Below are positions 1-11,246 of a stretch of DNA of 64,000 bases, piece by piece (position 1 is the stretch's first letter; each line of letters starts with the position of its first letter). The stretch is from Mariprofundus aestuarium (GTDB taxonomy: Bacteria; Pseudomonadota; Zetaproteobacteria; Mariprofundales; Mariprofundaceae), in contig NZ_CP018799.1 in the NCBI RefSeq assembly GCF_002795805.1, positions 985,001 to 1,049,000 on the forward strand. Direction: 5' to 3'. The notes under the pieces are model-generated. The model did no database searches and had not been told where the DNA came from. It saw nothing but the letters and a program-made list of their open reading frames with translations. The translations under genes and the position numbers were made by a program.

Positions 1-1292
1 AGTGCACACTCAATCAGTGCCCAGGGCATGTCTTCAGCTTTGGCGTTGTGAAGCACTGCCAGTGCCTGGTTGCGGGTCTGCTCGTCACACGACTCAAACC
101 AGCCCACCGTGGTGTCGTTATCATGGGTGCCGGTATAAACCACGCTGTTCTTTCTATGGTTTTTAGGCAGGTAGGGGTTGTTGTCATCGCCGCCGAATGC
201 AAACTGCAGGATCTTCATGCCCGGCAGGCCGTATTTCCGGCGTAGGGCGGTGACTTCATCGGTGATGATTCCAAGGTCCTCTGCAATCAGTGGCAGTCTC
301 CCAAGCTTCTCCTGCAGCGTCTGCAACATTGCATCGCCCGGTGCCGGACGCCACTCTCCGATAATGCCATCTTCACTCTCGCCGGGAATGACCCAGAAGG
401 CCTCCAGCGCTCGAAAATGGTCGATACGCAGCATGTGCATGCGCTCCAGCTGCTGACGCACGCGTTCAGTCCACCAGCTGAAACCCTCTTCCTGCATGCA
501 ATCCCAGTGGTAGAGCGGGTTACCCCAACGCTGTCCAGTTTCGGAGAAGTAGTCCGGCGGCACGCCGGCAACCTCAACACAGAGTCCCTTTTCGTTGATT
601 GTGAAATATTCACGGTGAGACCAGACATCGGCAGAGTCGTGGGCAACATAGATCGGCAGGTCGCCGAAAAGCTGGACGCCCTGTGATTCAGCATAATCCT
701 TTAGACCGTGCCACTGGCAGTCGAACAGGTACTGCTCAAATATGGCCTGCTCAACCAGTTCCCGATATTCATTTCTGGCAGACTTTATGCCTTCGGGGTG
801 ACGGTCGCGCAAATCTTCTGGCCACTGCCACCATGCACGATCCTGAAGTGCTTCTTTCAGTGCAGAGAATAGGGCGAAGTCATTCAACCAGTACTCATGT
901 GCACTGCAAAAGGCGTCGATGCTACCGGCCAGCTCTGCGTCGGTTTTAACCTGCTTCCAGAAACGCCGCGCTGCTTTTTTCCGCATGGCTGCATGCAGTT
1001 CTGCACTGTCACACTGCTTCAGGGATTCTTTATCAAGCCAGCCGCGGCTTATGCACTCGCGCAGGTCGATAAAGTCCGGGTTGCCTGCAAACGAAGAGAG
1101 CGACTCATAGGGGGAGCCGTGACCATGGGTGGGGCCCAGTGGCAGAAACTGCCAGACTGAAAAACCTGCTTTACCAATTCTGTCGATAAAAACTTTAGCT
1201 TCAGAGCCTAGTACCCCCTTGTGAAAGGGGCCGGGCAGGGAGGAGATGTGTAGCAGGACCGCTGATCTTCGGCGATCAATCCATGAATTCAT
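1..1292 (-). CDS. malQ: 4-alpha-glucanotransferase (amylomaltase), C-terminus outside window
   Basis: Transfers 4-alpha-glucan segments between maltodextrins (GH77), in the cytoplasm. The open frame runs off the left edge; 430 residues are visible. The catalytic signatures are present: RIDHFRALEAFW with the likely nucleophile Asp291, AEDLG with the likely acid/base Glu338, and GTHDNDT with Asp391. These lie close to the positions known in Thermus amylomaltase (293, 340, 395), so the protein is of the short bacterial type. The ATG at 1292 overlaps the stop of the upstream GH57 gene as ATGA, and an in-frame stop lies just upstream, so the start is fixed and translational coupling is likely. It probably works with GH57, GlgC, Pgm and GlgB in glycogen turnover. 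Only the C-terminal tail is missing, beyond the window. Confidence 0.93.
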   Translation of the reverse strand, partial: MNSWIDRRRSAVLLHISSLPGPFHKGVLGSEAKVFIDRIGKAGFSVWQFLPLGPTHGHGSPYESLSSFAGNPDFIDLRECISRGWLDKESLKQCDSAELHAAMRKKAARRFWKQVKTDAELAGSIDAFCSAHEYWLNDFALFSALKEALQDRAWWQWPEDLRDRHPEGIKSARNEYRELVEQAIFEQYLFDCQWHGLKDYAESQGVQLFGDLPIYVAHDSADVWSHREYFTINEKGLCVEVAGVPPDYFSETGQRWGNPLYHWDCMQEEGFSWWTERVRQQLERMHMLRIDHFRALEAFWVIPGESEDGIIGEWRPAPGDAMLQTLQEKLGRLPLIAEDLGIITDEVTALRRKYGLPGMKILQFAFGGDDNNPYLPKNHRKNSVVYTGTHDNDTTVGWFESCDEQTRNQALAVLHNAKAEDMPWALIECA

Positions 1293-2986
1293 GAATCAGC
1301 CCCACCTCTGCGCATCGTGCCGCCGCCTTCAGCATCGCCGCCACCAGTGGAGATGGTCTCCTGCAGAGATGGTGGAACAGGCGAGCCAAGAAGCTGATGC
1401 AGTTTTCTCAGGTGACGACGGTAGAGTTGGTCGAAATCGCGAACGACAGCCCCAGGGTTGTAGTCACCGAACCACCAGCACCAGTCCGATCCTTCACAGA
1501 TGCGTAGCTGTTCATTCGCCTCTTCCTGCTGTGCGGGGGTGAGCTCACCGATATGGATATCGTAGGCCTTCTTAGCCTCGATCAGAAGCTCCCAGCCGCG
1601 TGTTTTGGCATGGTCACCAATCCATGTGGAGAGATTGCCGTAGACCCATGAGCCGGGAACCAGATGATCCAGCTTCTCTGTGGCTTTAGATTGGCCCAGG
1701 TACTCGCTGAAGGTGGTCAGTTCGTACTCATCGTGTTCTATGATGGACTGGTAGAGGTTGGTGAGGAATGGGAGGGCATTTTCATGGTAGTGTTCCCATG
1801 CATTTTCGCCATCCATGATGATAGAGACAACCGGGGCATCCATGCCTTTGGTGCGGTGACGGATAAGCGCTAGTTCATGCATGAAATTGTTGATCGCATC
1901 TTGCATATTCCAGCGTGAATATTCGAAGCCCAGTAGGTCGGAAAGGTGGTCATCACGGAAGAAGCAGGTGATCTCCTCTTCTCCTTCACCAACAAGCCAA
2001 GGGTGGTAGAGGTCACGGTTGCCCTGCTGTTCGCGCAGGTTGTACTTCAATGAGTGGTGCAGTACTGCTTCACCGGTTGCACACCACTGAAAACCAGATC
2101 CGCCAAGCAGCTTCAGGGTCTCTTCCGAAACAGCGCCCTCTGCAGGCCAGCAGCCTGACGGTGTATGCCCAAACAGCTTTTCATGGCTTTGGCGGGCAAG
2201 GTCTATGTGATCAAGAGCCCGTTCACGGCCTCCCGGATAGGGCTCATTGGGAATCAGTGCATCCTGAACAGTCTCCCGTGCTGTATTGAAATCAAGCATC
2301 AGGGGGATGATAGGGTGGGCATATGGTGTAGTTGTCAGTTCAATTTTCCCTGCCTCTACCAGCCTGCGGTGGGTGGCAGGGATATCTGAGAGGAGTGTGG
2401 TGATCAGGGTCAGCAGGTCGCGACGATCCTGATAGGAGAAGTCGCGGGCCTTTTCAATCAGGCGACGGGCCACAAAATTGCGGCTTCGAACCGTTTCGCC
2501 CAGCCATGCCAGATGATACCAGGTGACTAGGTCGGAGAAGAAACTATCGCCAAGGTAATTCAGGCCTTCGTGGCCCTTTGCATGCTCCGCCAGATTCCAG
2601 AGCCTTGAGTAGGCCGGATAGCGATGCATATTGCGTTCATGGTTGAGACGAAAACAGGCCTCAAGCAGGTATTCTCGCTCACTCTTGCTGTATTCACCCG
2701 ATTTATGGGCAAGGGCAGCAAGCAGAGGGTCATTAAGGGTTTTGGTGTCGCCGTTGAGAAATTCGCGCAGGTGGGCTGCATAATCCTCAATCTGGGCAGT
2801 CAGTGACGGCACATAATTGATGACGGCCTTGGCTCTTGGTAACTGGGAGAGAATCTCAGCCATGTCGGTGTAGTCTTTCATGGCGTGCAGGTAAACCCAT
2901 GGCAGATGATAGTTGCCTGTATCAGCCTCGCAATAAAACGGCTGGTGCATATGCCAGTAAAAAATGACCGATAACGGTTTACTCAT
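1289..2986 (-). CDS. Glycoside hydrolase family 57 protein (alpha-amylase / glucanotransferase type)
   Basis: A 565-residue GH57 enzyme, a retaining family acting on alpha-glucans. Family motif 1 is WHMHQPFY near residue 11. The likely nucleophile is Glu306 in ATGEAVL, and the likely acid Asp392 lies in MDGENAWEHY. The N-terminal (beta/alpha)7 catalytic region is followed by a helical C-terminal part and a short Gly-rich, low-complexity tail. No signal peptide is visible, so it is probably cytoplasmic. It sits between glgC and malQ on the same strand and shares ATGA with malQ, which points to a role in maltodextrin or glycogen processing. Whether it hydrolyses, transfers or branches cannot be read from the sequence; amylase-like hydrolase or 4-alpha-glucanotransferase is most likely. 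Confidence 0.85.
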   Translation of the reverse strand: MSKPLSVIFYWHMHQPFYCEADTGNYHLPWVYLHAMKDYTDMAEILSQLPRAKAVINYVPSLTAQIEDYAAHLREFLNGDTKTLNDPLLAALAHKSGEYSKSEREYLLEACFRLNHERNMHRYPAYSRLWNLAEHAKGHEGLNYLGDSFFSDLVTWYHLAWLGETVRSRNFVARRLIEKARDFSYQDRRDLLTLITTLLSDIPATHRRLVEAGKIELTTTPYAHPIIPLMLDFNTARETVQDALIPNEPYPGGRERALDHIDLARQSHEKLFGHTPSGCWPAEGAVSEETLKLLGGSGFQWCATGEAVLHHSLKYNLREQQGNRDLYHPWLVGEGEEEITCFFRDDHLSDLLGFEYSRWNMQDAINNFMHELALIRHRTKGMDAPVVSIIMDGENAWEHYHENALPFLTNLYQSIIEHDEYELTTFSEYLGQSKATEKLDHLVPGSWVYGNLSTWIGDHAKTRGWELLIEAKKAYDIHIGELTPAQQEEANEQLRICEGSDWCWWFGDYNPGAVVRDFDQLYRRHLRKLHQLLGSPVPPSLQETISTGGGDAEGGGTMRRGGADS

Positions 2987-3008
2987 GGAGTGCCTCCTGG
3001 ATGTGGTG

Positions 3009-3034
3009 GCAGCCTCTGGTGCATTTCAGGCTGC
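3009..3034. other. Inverted repeat in the glgC-GH57 gap
   Basis: A perfect 7-bp stem, GCAGCCT/AGGCTGC, with a 12-nt loop lies just upstream of the GH57 start (2986) on the minus strand. It could fold in the mRNA leader of the GH57-malQ pair. There is no T-run, so it is not a typical terminator; function unknown. Confidence 0.4.
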
Positions 3035-3099
3035 CAATGCAGATCGGTCGCCCTGTTGTACATTGGGATCGATCCATTGCCATACGTCCATGTATAGCA

Positions 3100-3131
3100 A
3101 ATTCAGGGCCGACTTATGTCAGCCCTGAATT
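3100..3131 (-). terminator. Hairpin downstream of glgC
   Basis: A perfect 10-bp stem (AATTCAGGGC/GCCCTGAATT) around a 12-nt loop, 27 bp beyond the glgC stop. The trailing minus-strand bases are only weakly T-rich. It may be a partial terminator or an mRNA-stabilising hairpin separating glgC expression from GH57-malQ. Confidence 0.5.
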
Positions 3132-3157
3132 GTTCTGATACTTGAAGGTGGGGAATG

Positions 3158-4423
3158 CTACAGCTGATGGAGCCCTTGGCCTAGCATATCCGGTGTAACA
3201 AGGACCACGCCACCGGCGGATACTTCGAAGCGCTCGGCATCTTTTGCGCTGTCGAAACCGATCTCCATGCCTTCGGGGATAACGGTTCCCTTATCAATAA
3301 TGCATTTTCTGATTTTGCAGTTACGGCGGATTTCAACATCCGGCAAAATCACTGAATCTTCAACCTCAGAGTATGAGTGGACACGCACATTGGAGAAAAG
3401 CACCGATCGACGTACTGCTGAACCGGTAATCAGGCACCCTCCGGAGACCAGTGAGTCAACGGCATAACCACGGCGAGAGTCCTCATCGAAGAAGAATTTT
3501 GCCGGAGGTAGCTGTTCCTGCTGTGTCCAGATGGGCCACTCTTTATCATACATGTCCAGCTCAGGTTGTACGGTTACCAGGTCCATGTTGGCTTCCCAGT
3601 ACGCATCCAACGTACCTACATCACGCCAGTACTGAGGTGCACCGGTGTTGGCATTCATGAAGCGAAAGGCGAACACATTGGCATTCTCAATGGCAGTCGG
3701 GATGATGTCTTTGCCGAAATCGTGGCTGGAGTTGGAAAGCTGCGCATCATCAAGCAGTCGCTGGCGCAGGAAGTCGGCTGAGAACACATAGATGCCCATT
3801 GATGCCAGTGCCTTGTCTGGCGCACCTGCCATGGGTTTTGGATTCGCCGGCTTTTCGGCAAATTCAGTAACGCGGTGCTCGCCATCGACATCCATGACAC
3901 CGAACTCGCTAGCCTCTTTCAACGGAACTGGAATACAGCCAACGGTAATATCGGCACCGGTCGCGGCATGGGCAGCAATCATTTTACCGTAATCCATCTT
4001 GTAGATGTGGTCGCCTGCGAGAATCAGGACATATTCCGGGTCATAGTGGCGGATAATGTCCAGGTTCTGGTAGATCGCATCGGCAGTGCCCTCATACCAG
4101 CCTTCTCCGGTACGCTGCTGGGCAGAGAGAACTTCCATGAATTCACCGAACTGACCTGAGAGGAATGACCAGCCACGCTGCAGGTGACGCTGCAGGGAAT
4201 GGGATTTGTACTGTGTCAGTACCGAGATGCGGCGGATGCCGGAGTTGATGCAGTTCGACATTGGAAAGTCGATAATGCGGAATTTCCCCCCGAATGGCAC
4301 AGCAGGTTTCGTTCGCCACTGTGTCAGGTCTTTCAATCTTGACCCCTTGCCGCCAGCCAGCACCAGTGCAACTGTATTGGCTGTGAGCTTACTGATGTTG
4401 CGTTCTACCTGAGTCGAACCCAT
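3158..4423 (-). CDS. glgC: Glucose-1-phosphate adenylyltransferase (ADP-glucose pyrophosphorylase)
   Basis: Makes ADP-glucose from glucose-1-phosphate and ATP, the committed step of bacterial glycogen synthesis. The N-terminal nucleotidyltransferase domain carries [15 protein letters not shown] and [15 protein letters not shown]; central motifs are [10 protein letters not shown] and EFAEKPA. The C-terminal part is a left-handed beta-helix with hexapeptide-like repeats ([20 protein letters not shown] region). The start is taken at ATG 4423 because GGGGGGAGGAA precedes it; an open frame continues upstream to 4618 but has no such site and adds unlikely sequence. The resulting 421 residues match the family length. 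It diverges from pgm, with glgB beyond; no glycogen synthase gene lies in the window. Confidence 0.95.
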   Translation of the reverse strand: MGSTQVERNISKLTANTVALVLAGGKGSRLKDLTQWRTKPAVPFGGKFRIIDFPMSNCINSGIRRISVLTQYKSHSLQRHLQRGWSFLSGQFGEFMEVLSAQQRTGEGWYEGTADAIYQNLDIIRHYDPEYVLILAGDHIYKMDYGKMIAAHAATGADITVGCIPVPLKEASEFGVMDVDGEHRVTEFAEKPANPKPMAGAPDKALASMGIYVFSADFLRQRLLDDAQLSNSSHDFGKDIIPTAIENANVFAFRFMNANTGAPQYWRDVGTLDAYWEANMDLVTVQPELDMYDKEWPIWTQQEQLPPAKFFFDEDSRRGYAVDSLVSGGCLITGSAVRRSVLFSNVRVHSYSEVEDSVILPDVEIRRNCKIRKCIIDKGTVIPEGMEIGFDSAKDAERFEVSAGGVVLVTPDMLGQGLHQL

Positions 4424-4455
4424 GAGTTCCTCCCCCCGATCGGTTAATGGCCTAA

Positions 4456-4464
4456 AGTATAACA
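4456..4464 (-). promoter_or_regulatory. Candidate extended -10 promoter for glgC
   Basis: Minus strand TGTTATACT is an extended -10 (TGn plus TATACT, five of six to consensus) about 30 bp upstream of the glgC start. The -35 region is weak. It lies in the 127-bp divergent region shared with pgm. Confidence 0.5.
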
Positions 4465-4490
4465 TGAGTTTGTGCTTCTTGCATGCATAG

Positions 4491-6182
<1,692 letters not shown>

Positions 6183-6227
6183 TCCGATCATTAAACCGAG
6201 CGATCTAAACCGGAGTAGAGGACACTT

Positions 6228-8417
6228 ATGAAGAAGCCGATTCTGTCACCTGAAGCATGGGCCATTGTAGAGGCGCGCAGTCACGATCCGTTTGCCTGGC
6301 TGGGCCGCCATTACCATTCCGAAGGGGGAATTGTCGTGCGCGCCAATAAACCTCAGGCTGAGAAGATGTGGCTATTGCCCAAGGGTGATGGTGCGGTTGC
6401 CATGCTACGCATTGAGGGGACTGACATCTTCGAGTACCACTGGGAGGAAGGGGATTTCGATTCCGCCTACAAACTGCGCATAGAGAACAAAGAGGGGCAC
6501 ACCTGGGAGGAAGAGGATGTTTACCGCTTCTCGCCAATTCTGGGTGAGATGGATCTGCACCTGATCGGTGAAGGCAACCACTTCGAGAAATACAAGATTA
6601 TGGGTGCGCATGTGCGTGAACATGAAGGGGTATGGGGTGTCGGATTTTCGGTCTGGGCGCCATCGGCTGGTCGCGTCAGTGTGGTGGGTAACTTTAATCA
6701 CTGGGATGGTCGCGAGCACCAGATGCGGGTGCTCGGCTCTTCAGGCGTCTGGGAGATATTTATTCCAGGACTTCGCGAAGGCGAGGTCTATAAGTTCGAA
6801 ATTCGTGCCCAGAATGGCGATGTTTTCGAGAAGGCCGATCCTTATGCGCAGCAGATGGAGCTGCGCCCTAATACGGCCAGCGTAGTTCACTATCCCAAGG
6901 CCTATCACTGGGGTGATGATGAGTGGGTGAAGAAGAGGGCGGTGACACAGGCTGCCGATAAGCCGATGAATATTTATGAGGTGCATCCGGGTTCATGGCG
7001 CAGGGCTGATGGCGAATACCTCAACTATCGCGATATGGCGCACCAGCTGGTGGAGTACTGCCAGTGGATGGGTTACACCCATATCGAACTGATGCCTATT
7101 ACCGAACACCCGTTTGATGGCTCCTGGGGCTATCAGACTGTCGGTTATTTCGCACCGACCAGCCGTTTCGGCACACCTGATGATTTCCGTTATATGGTCG
7201 ACTACTGCCATAAAAATGGTCTGGGCGTATTCCTTGACTGGGTTCCTGCCCACTTCCCTAAAGATGCATTCGGACTGGCCCGTTTCGATGGTACGCCACT
7301 CTACGAACACGCGGATCCACGATTGGGTGAGCACAAGGACTGGGGCACCTATATCTTCAATTTCGGCCGCAATGAGGTGCGAAATTTTCTCATCGCCTCA
7401 GCACTGTTCTGGTTGGATGAATTTCATATTGATGGCCTGCGCGTTGATGCCGTGGCCTCAATGCTCTATCTCGACTACTCACGCGAAGAGGGTGAGTGGA
7501 TGCCCAATAAATACGGTGGCCGTGAGAACCTTGAGGCGGTTGAGTTCCTCAAGCAGTTCAACCATCTAGTGCATGAGCGCTTCCCCGGTGCGGTTACCAT
7601 GGCTGAGGAGTCAACCTCCTGGCCGATGGTAAGCCGCCCTACTTATCTGGGTGGTCTCGGCTTTACGATGAAGTGGAATATGGGCTGGATGAACGACACG
7701 CTCTCCTATTACGAGGCCGATCCGGTGTATCGATCCTACGATCATCATGCGCTGACCTTCTCAATGGTCTACGCGTTTACCGAGAACTTTATCCTGCCGT
7801 TCTCGCACGATGAGGTCGTGCACGGCAAGGGCTCAATGCCACAGAAAATGCCGGGTGATGACTGGCAGAAGTTTGCCAACCTGCGTCTGCTCTCTGGTTA
7901 CATGTACACCCACCCGGGCAAGAAGCTGCAGTTTATGGGGCTGGAGTTCGGCCAGTGGCCGGAGTGGAATTTCGACAGCTCACTGTCGTGGGATCAGGCC
8001 AATTTCATGCCACACCGTGGCCTGCAGTTGATGCAGCGCGACATGAACCATCTCTACAAGGATGTGCCTGCACTGCATGAGGTCGATTTTGATGGCGGAG
8101 GCTTCCAGTGGGTTGACTGCAACGATGCCGAGAACTCCACACTCAGCTATATCCGGCGCGACAAGAATGGAGGTATTGTAGTGGTTATCCTCAACCTTAC
8201 TCCGGTTCCGCGTTACGGTTATCGCCTAGGCGTACCTAAACCGGGTCACTACAGTGAAATCCTGAATACCGACTCTGAACTTTATGGTGGCGGTAATATC
8301 GGCAATGCCGGAGGCGTGATGGCTGACGATCAAAGCTGGATGCACCAGCCGCACTCCATCACGGTGACGCTGCCGCCGCTCTCGTGTGTGATCCTCAGGC
8401 CAGACGACGAAGCCTAA
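6228..8417 (+). CDS. glgB: 1,4-alpha-glucan branching enzyme
   Basis: Introduces alpha-1,6 branches into glycogen (GH13 subfamily 9). It carries an N-terminal carbohydrate-binding region, a CBM48 domain (around residues 115-215, [19 protein letters not shown]), then the GH13 barrel. Catalytic residues are the nucleophile Asp407 in [10 protein letters not shown], Glu460 in MAEEST, and the transition-state Asp in [12 protein letters not shown]; a C-terminal all-beta domain follows. Asp and Glu are 53 residues apart, as in the Escherichia coli enzyme. The 729 residues match the full-length bacterial form with both N-domains. AGTAGAGGA precedes the ATG. Confidence 0.96.
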   Translation: MKKPILSPEAWAIVEARSHDPFAWLGRHYHSEGGIVVRANKPQAEKMWLLPKGDGAVAMLRIEGTDIFEYHWEEGDFDSAYKLRIENKEGHTWEEEDVYRFSPILGEMDLHLIGEGNHFEKYKIMGAHVREHEGVWGVGFSVWAPSAGRVSVVGNFNHWDGREHQMRVLGSSGVWEIFIPGLREGEVYKFEIRAQNGDVFEKADPYAQQMELRPNTASVVHYPKAYHWGDDEWVKKRAVTQAADKPMNIYEVHPGSWRRADGEYLNYRDMAHQLVEYCQWMGYTHIELMPITEHPFDGSWGYQTVGYFAPTSRFGTPDDFRYMVDYCHKNGLGVFLDWVPAHFPKDAFGLARFDGTPLYEHADPRLGEHKDWGTYIFNFGRNEVRNFLIASALFWLDEFHIDGLRVDAVASMLYLDYSREEGEWMPNKYGGRENLEAVEFLKQFNHLVHERFPGAVTMAEESTSWPMVSRPTYLGGLGFTMKWNMGWMNDTLSYYEADPVYRSYDHHALTFSMVYAFTENFILPFSHDEVVHGKGSMPQKMPGDDWQKFANLRLLSGYMYTHPGKKLQFMGLEFGQWPEWNFDSSLSWDQANFMPHRGLQLMQRDMNHLYKDVPALHEVDFDGGGFQWVDCNDAENSTLSYIRRDKNGGIVVVILNLTPVPRYGYRLGVPKPGHYSEILNTDSELYGGGNIGNAGGVMADDQSWMHQPHSITVTLPPLSCVILRPDDEA

Positions 8418-8425
8418 ACCACGCC

Positions 8426-9343
8426 TTACGGATGTTGGAGGGAACCAGCGATAAAGTTGCGGAACAGCTTCTCCGTTTCTGCAGGGGTTTTGACCATGTC
8501 GCTTACCAGGGAGAAGAGGGCATATAAGCGGTAATTAAACAGGCAATGTTTTGCCACCATTGCCAGGGTGTGGATGCCTTCACCGCTGATATCATCTGTC
8601 TGACCTCTGGCAAGTTTGATGCCCAGTTCATGGTGGTGGGAGCCCACACTTGTCGCGGTTGTAATGAGATCACCGAGTCCTGCCAGCCGCAGTGGCGTGG
8701 CCGCTCTGCCGCCCATGTGCGCCATGATTGAACTCAACTCCTCCATGGCGGTAACAGCCAGAAATCCGCGCACATTATCACCGAGGCCCAATGCATCCGA
8801 AGCGCCGAATGCGATGGCATAGACGTTTTTCAGGATCACCGACCAGGAGATGCCGATGATGTCGTCACTCTTGCGAATACCAAGAGCAGAACCCCGGTAG
8901 AGTGCTTGTACCTCATCAAAAACCGCAATGTCAGAACATCCAAGTTCGGCAAAGCCGTAGCGGCCGGCACGGATCTCCTCAGAGATCATAGGGCCATAAA
9001 GCAGGCAGTAGCGCTGGCCTGCATGGAATACCTGTTCGTATATCAGGGCAGGGGGGCGCCCAAGATCATCCAGACCTTTGGAGATACTGAGACATATCGT
9101 ATGCTGTTGAAGGTGTGGGGAGAGTCTCTCCAGCATCTCACCAAGCGGCTGGGAAGGGATGCAGAAGAGAATAAAATCGGCGGATGCAGCCAGCAGTTCG
9201 AGATCAACAGGAGGTAGCCCCTCTATCTGTCGAGAGTCATAAATGGAGAGGTGGTGTCTATCACGCAGTAGAAACTTCATGGCATGACCCATCTCGCCAT
9301 AACCTACGATTAAAACATGTGACGCTTTTTGCTTCTTTTCCAT
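8426..9343 (-). CDS. GpsA-like NAD(P)-dependent glycerol-3-phosphate dehydrogenase (divergent)
   Basis: Family role: reduces dihydroxyacetone phosphate to sn-glycerol-3-phosphate for phospholipid synthesis. Visible are the Rossmann motif GYGEMG near residue 14, CIPSQPL (equivalent of the VPS segment), the catalytic-region SKGLDD, GPMISEEI (usual form GPSFA.E), KNVYAIAFG with the conserved Lys, and GLGDLITTATS. At 305 residues it is shorter than typical GpsA (about 330), mainly in the first domain, and several motif positions differ, so it may be a diverged paralogue. It diverges from a PlsC-type acyltransferase, which fits lipid metabolism. It is convergent with glgB, 8 bp between stops. Confidence 0.75.
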   Translation of the reverse strand: MEKKQKASHVLIVGYGEMGHAMKFLLRDRHHLSIYDSRQIEGLPPVDLELLAASADFILFCIPSQPLGEMLERLSPHLQQHTICLSISKGLDDLGRPPALIYEQVFHAGQRYCLLYGPMISEEIRAGRYGFAELGCSDIAVFDEVQALYRGSALGIRKSDDIIGISWSVILKNVYAIAFGASDALGLGDNVRGFLAVTAMEELSSIMAHMGGRAATPLRLAGLGDLITTATSVGSHHHELGIKLARGQTDDISGEGIHTLAMVAKHCLFNYRLYALFSLVSDMVKTPAETEKLFRNFIAGSLQHP

Positions 9344-9497
9344 CTCTGGCCCTCTATGCCGCTTCTATCCACGCTAGGCGTATCGTGTATATTTTGCCGA
9401 TGATGTGCTTGATCCCATATAAATACTCAGCCGTTACTACTATAGATAGCAGAGTCCGAATTGGCAAAACGGCTGCTTGTGAAACGGGGAGCTTCCA

Positions 9498-10118
9498 GTG
9501 ACTGCAGAAGCACGCGGGCCAAATGCATTTCTGCGCGGCTTGAATCGACTTTTCTGCCGTGGTTGGCACAGGCTTCCCAAGATTGAGTGCGAGCTTCCTG
9601 ACGGGCCGGTGATACTGGTTGGTAACCACATCTGCGGCCTTGATCCGCTGCTGATTCAGGCATCGGTGAATCGTCCTCTCTCGTTCCTGATGGCACGCGA
9701 ATACTACCTGAAGATGTCATGGCTGCGCTGGGGCTTTGATATGGTGGGTGCAATTGCCGTTTCGCCGGGTGGAGCCAATCGCTACGCGCTCAGGGAAGCG
9801 GTTGAGGTGGTCAAGCAGGGCCATGCGCTCTGTATCTTCCCTGAGGGGGCGGCCAATCCACCGATCCCGCTGCACAGGATTCTACCGGGGGCAGCACTGA
9901 TTGCTCGGGCAAGCGGTGCTGCCATCATTCCATTCAGGGTCTCGGGCGTCTGGCCCTTTGACCACGTGAGTCTGTGGCCCTCGTTTTACCGCCGCAGTCG
10001 GGCCAGAGTAGTGATCGGCACCCCTTTTTATCTTCCCAAAGAGCTGCCGGGAAAAGAGGGATCACGCAGTGATACGGCCCTGATCAGGCACGCCATTAAA
10101 AGTCTGAATCGAGTATAG
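9498..10118 (+). CDS. Lysophospholipid acyltransferase, PlsC/LPLAT family
   Basis: Predicted 1-acyl-glycerol-3-phosphate acyltransferase-type enzyme at the inner membrane. The HX4D catalytic motif is NHICGLD (residues about 40-46), and the substrate-binding motif is FPEGAAN (usual form FPEGTRS). It is 206 residues long, short but within the family range. The start codon is GTG, with GGGGAG seven bases upstream. It is divergent from the GpsA-like gene, which would make the glycerol-3-phosphate precursor. The exact acyl acceptor cannot be deduced; a PlsC paralogue role in lipid remodelling is possible. Confidence 0.82.
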   Translation: MTAEARGPNAFLRGLNRLFCRGWHRLPKIECELPDGPVILVGNHICGLDPLLIQASVNRPLSFLMAREYYLKMSWLRWGFDMVGAIAVSPGGANRYALREAVEVVKQGHALCIFPEGAANPPIPLHRILPGAALIARASGAAIIPFRVSGVWPFDHVSLWPSFYRRSRARVVIGTPFYLPKELPGKEGSRSDTALIRHAIKSLNRV

Positions 10119-10154
10119 AAAGGCCTGATGTTTAGGTGGGGGCCCCTAAAGAGA

Positions 10155-11246
10155 TCAGTTGCGTCCCATGCGGATAACGAAGTCTTCCGGATATACTGCA
10201 TTTAACACCGCTTCGTCATAATCGACAAGGTCATCCTCTACCAGCTGTTGAAGATGCTGGTCAAAGGCCTGGCTTCCATAAAGCGAATGACCCTCTTCCA
10301 TGGCGCGTGGAATTTCGCTCCAGCGATCCGGATCCAGAATGAAATGCTTGATGACTGAATATTTAATCATGATTTCCAGCACCACGATGCGCCCTTTGCC
10401 ATTTTTCATTGGCAATAGCTTTTGCACAATGATGGCGCGCAGGTTTTCAGCAAGGCGTTCGCGGATGCCTATCTGCTCATCACTGCCGAAGGAGGCCATG
10501 ATGCGTTGCATGGTGCCGATAGCGGTCGTGGCGTGCACGGTAGCCATGACCAGATGGCCGGTTTCGCTTGCTTCCAGTGCCAGCTGCACCTCATCTCGGC
10601 CACGGGCCTCTCCGGCAACGATAATATTCGGCGTTTCACGCATCGCATCGATTAAACCCTGTGGGTAGCTCTCCACATCCATGCCGATTTCGCGCTGGGT
10701 GACCGTGCCCATGTGGCTGGTGCTGTAGCGGAACTCGATCGGATCCTCGAGTGTGACCGCATGCACAGGCCTGTTATGGATGATGTGGTTGAGCATGGCG
10801 GCAAGTGTTGTGCTTTTACCCGAGCCTGCAGCACCGGCCATCAGGATCAGGCCACTTCGATAGTTGGTAATCTCCTGTATGATAGGAGGGATGCGCAACG
10901 CATCGAAGCTGGGAATCTCTTGCGGGATCAGCCTTGCGACAATACCAAAATTGTTGTTGGTACGCAGCACATGCACCCGGAAATTAGAGGTGCTTTTCAG
11001 GCTGTAGTGGAAGTCCAGGTGTTGAAGTTGATCAATATCTGGCCGTTTGGGATGATCACGGATCAGGTGCTTGATCATGGCGGTAGCCTCATCAAGGCTG
11101 ATTCTAGGGAACTTTTCGACAGGTATGGTGACAATCTCGCCGGCAATGCGCAGGCGTACACGGTCACCGGTGCGTACAATCAGGTCTGAGGCACCGTTTT
11201 TGTTGGCAATGTGCAAAAGTTCGTCGATCAGTTGTTTGCTCTCCAT
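10155..11246 (-). CDS. PilT/PilU-family secretion ATPase, third paralogue
   Basis: A hexameric AAA-type retraction ATPase of the type IV pilus system, acting at the cytoplasmic base of the machine. An N-terminal PAS-like domain precedes the RecA-like core: Walker A GAAGSGKSTTLAAM, Asp box VTLEDPIEF, Walker-B region NIIVAGEARGRDE, and His box TGHLVMATVHA. It is more divergent than its two neighbours (GEARGRDE instead of GELRDLE or GEIRDRE), and the C-terminal AIRNLIRE segment of PilT is replaced by YSVIKHFILDPDRW. Its ATG shares one base with the stop of the preceding gene (TGATG), so translation is probably coupled. It could drive a specialised retraction step; function not resolvable. Confidence 0.85.
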   Translation of the reverse strand: MESKQLIDELLHIANKNGASDLIVRTGDRVRLRIAGEIVTIPVEKFPRISLDEATAMIKHLIRDHPKRPDIDQLQHLDFHYSLKSTSNFRVHVLRTNNNFGIVARLIPQEIPSFDALRIPPIIQEITNYRSGLILMAGAAGSGKSTTLAAMLNHIIHNRPVHAVTLEDPIEFRYSTSHMGTVTQREIGMDVESYPQGLIDAMRETPNIIVAGEARGRDEVQLALEASETGHLVMATVHATTAIGTMQRIMASFGSDEQIGIRERLAENLRAIIVQKLLPMKNGKGRIVVLEIMIKYSVIKHFILDPDRWSEIPRAMEEGHSLYGSQAFDQHLQQLVEDDLVDYDEAVLNAVYPEDFVIRMGRN

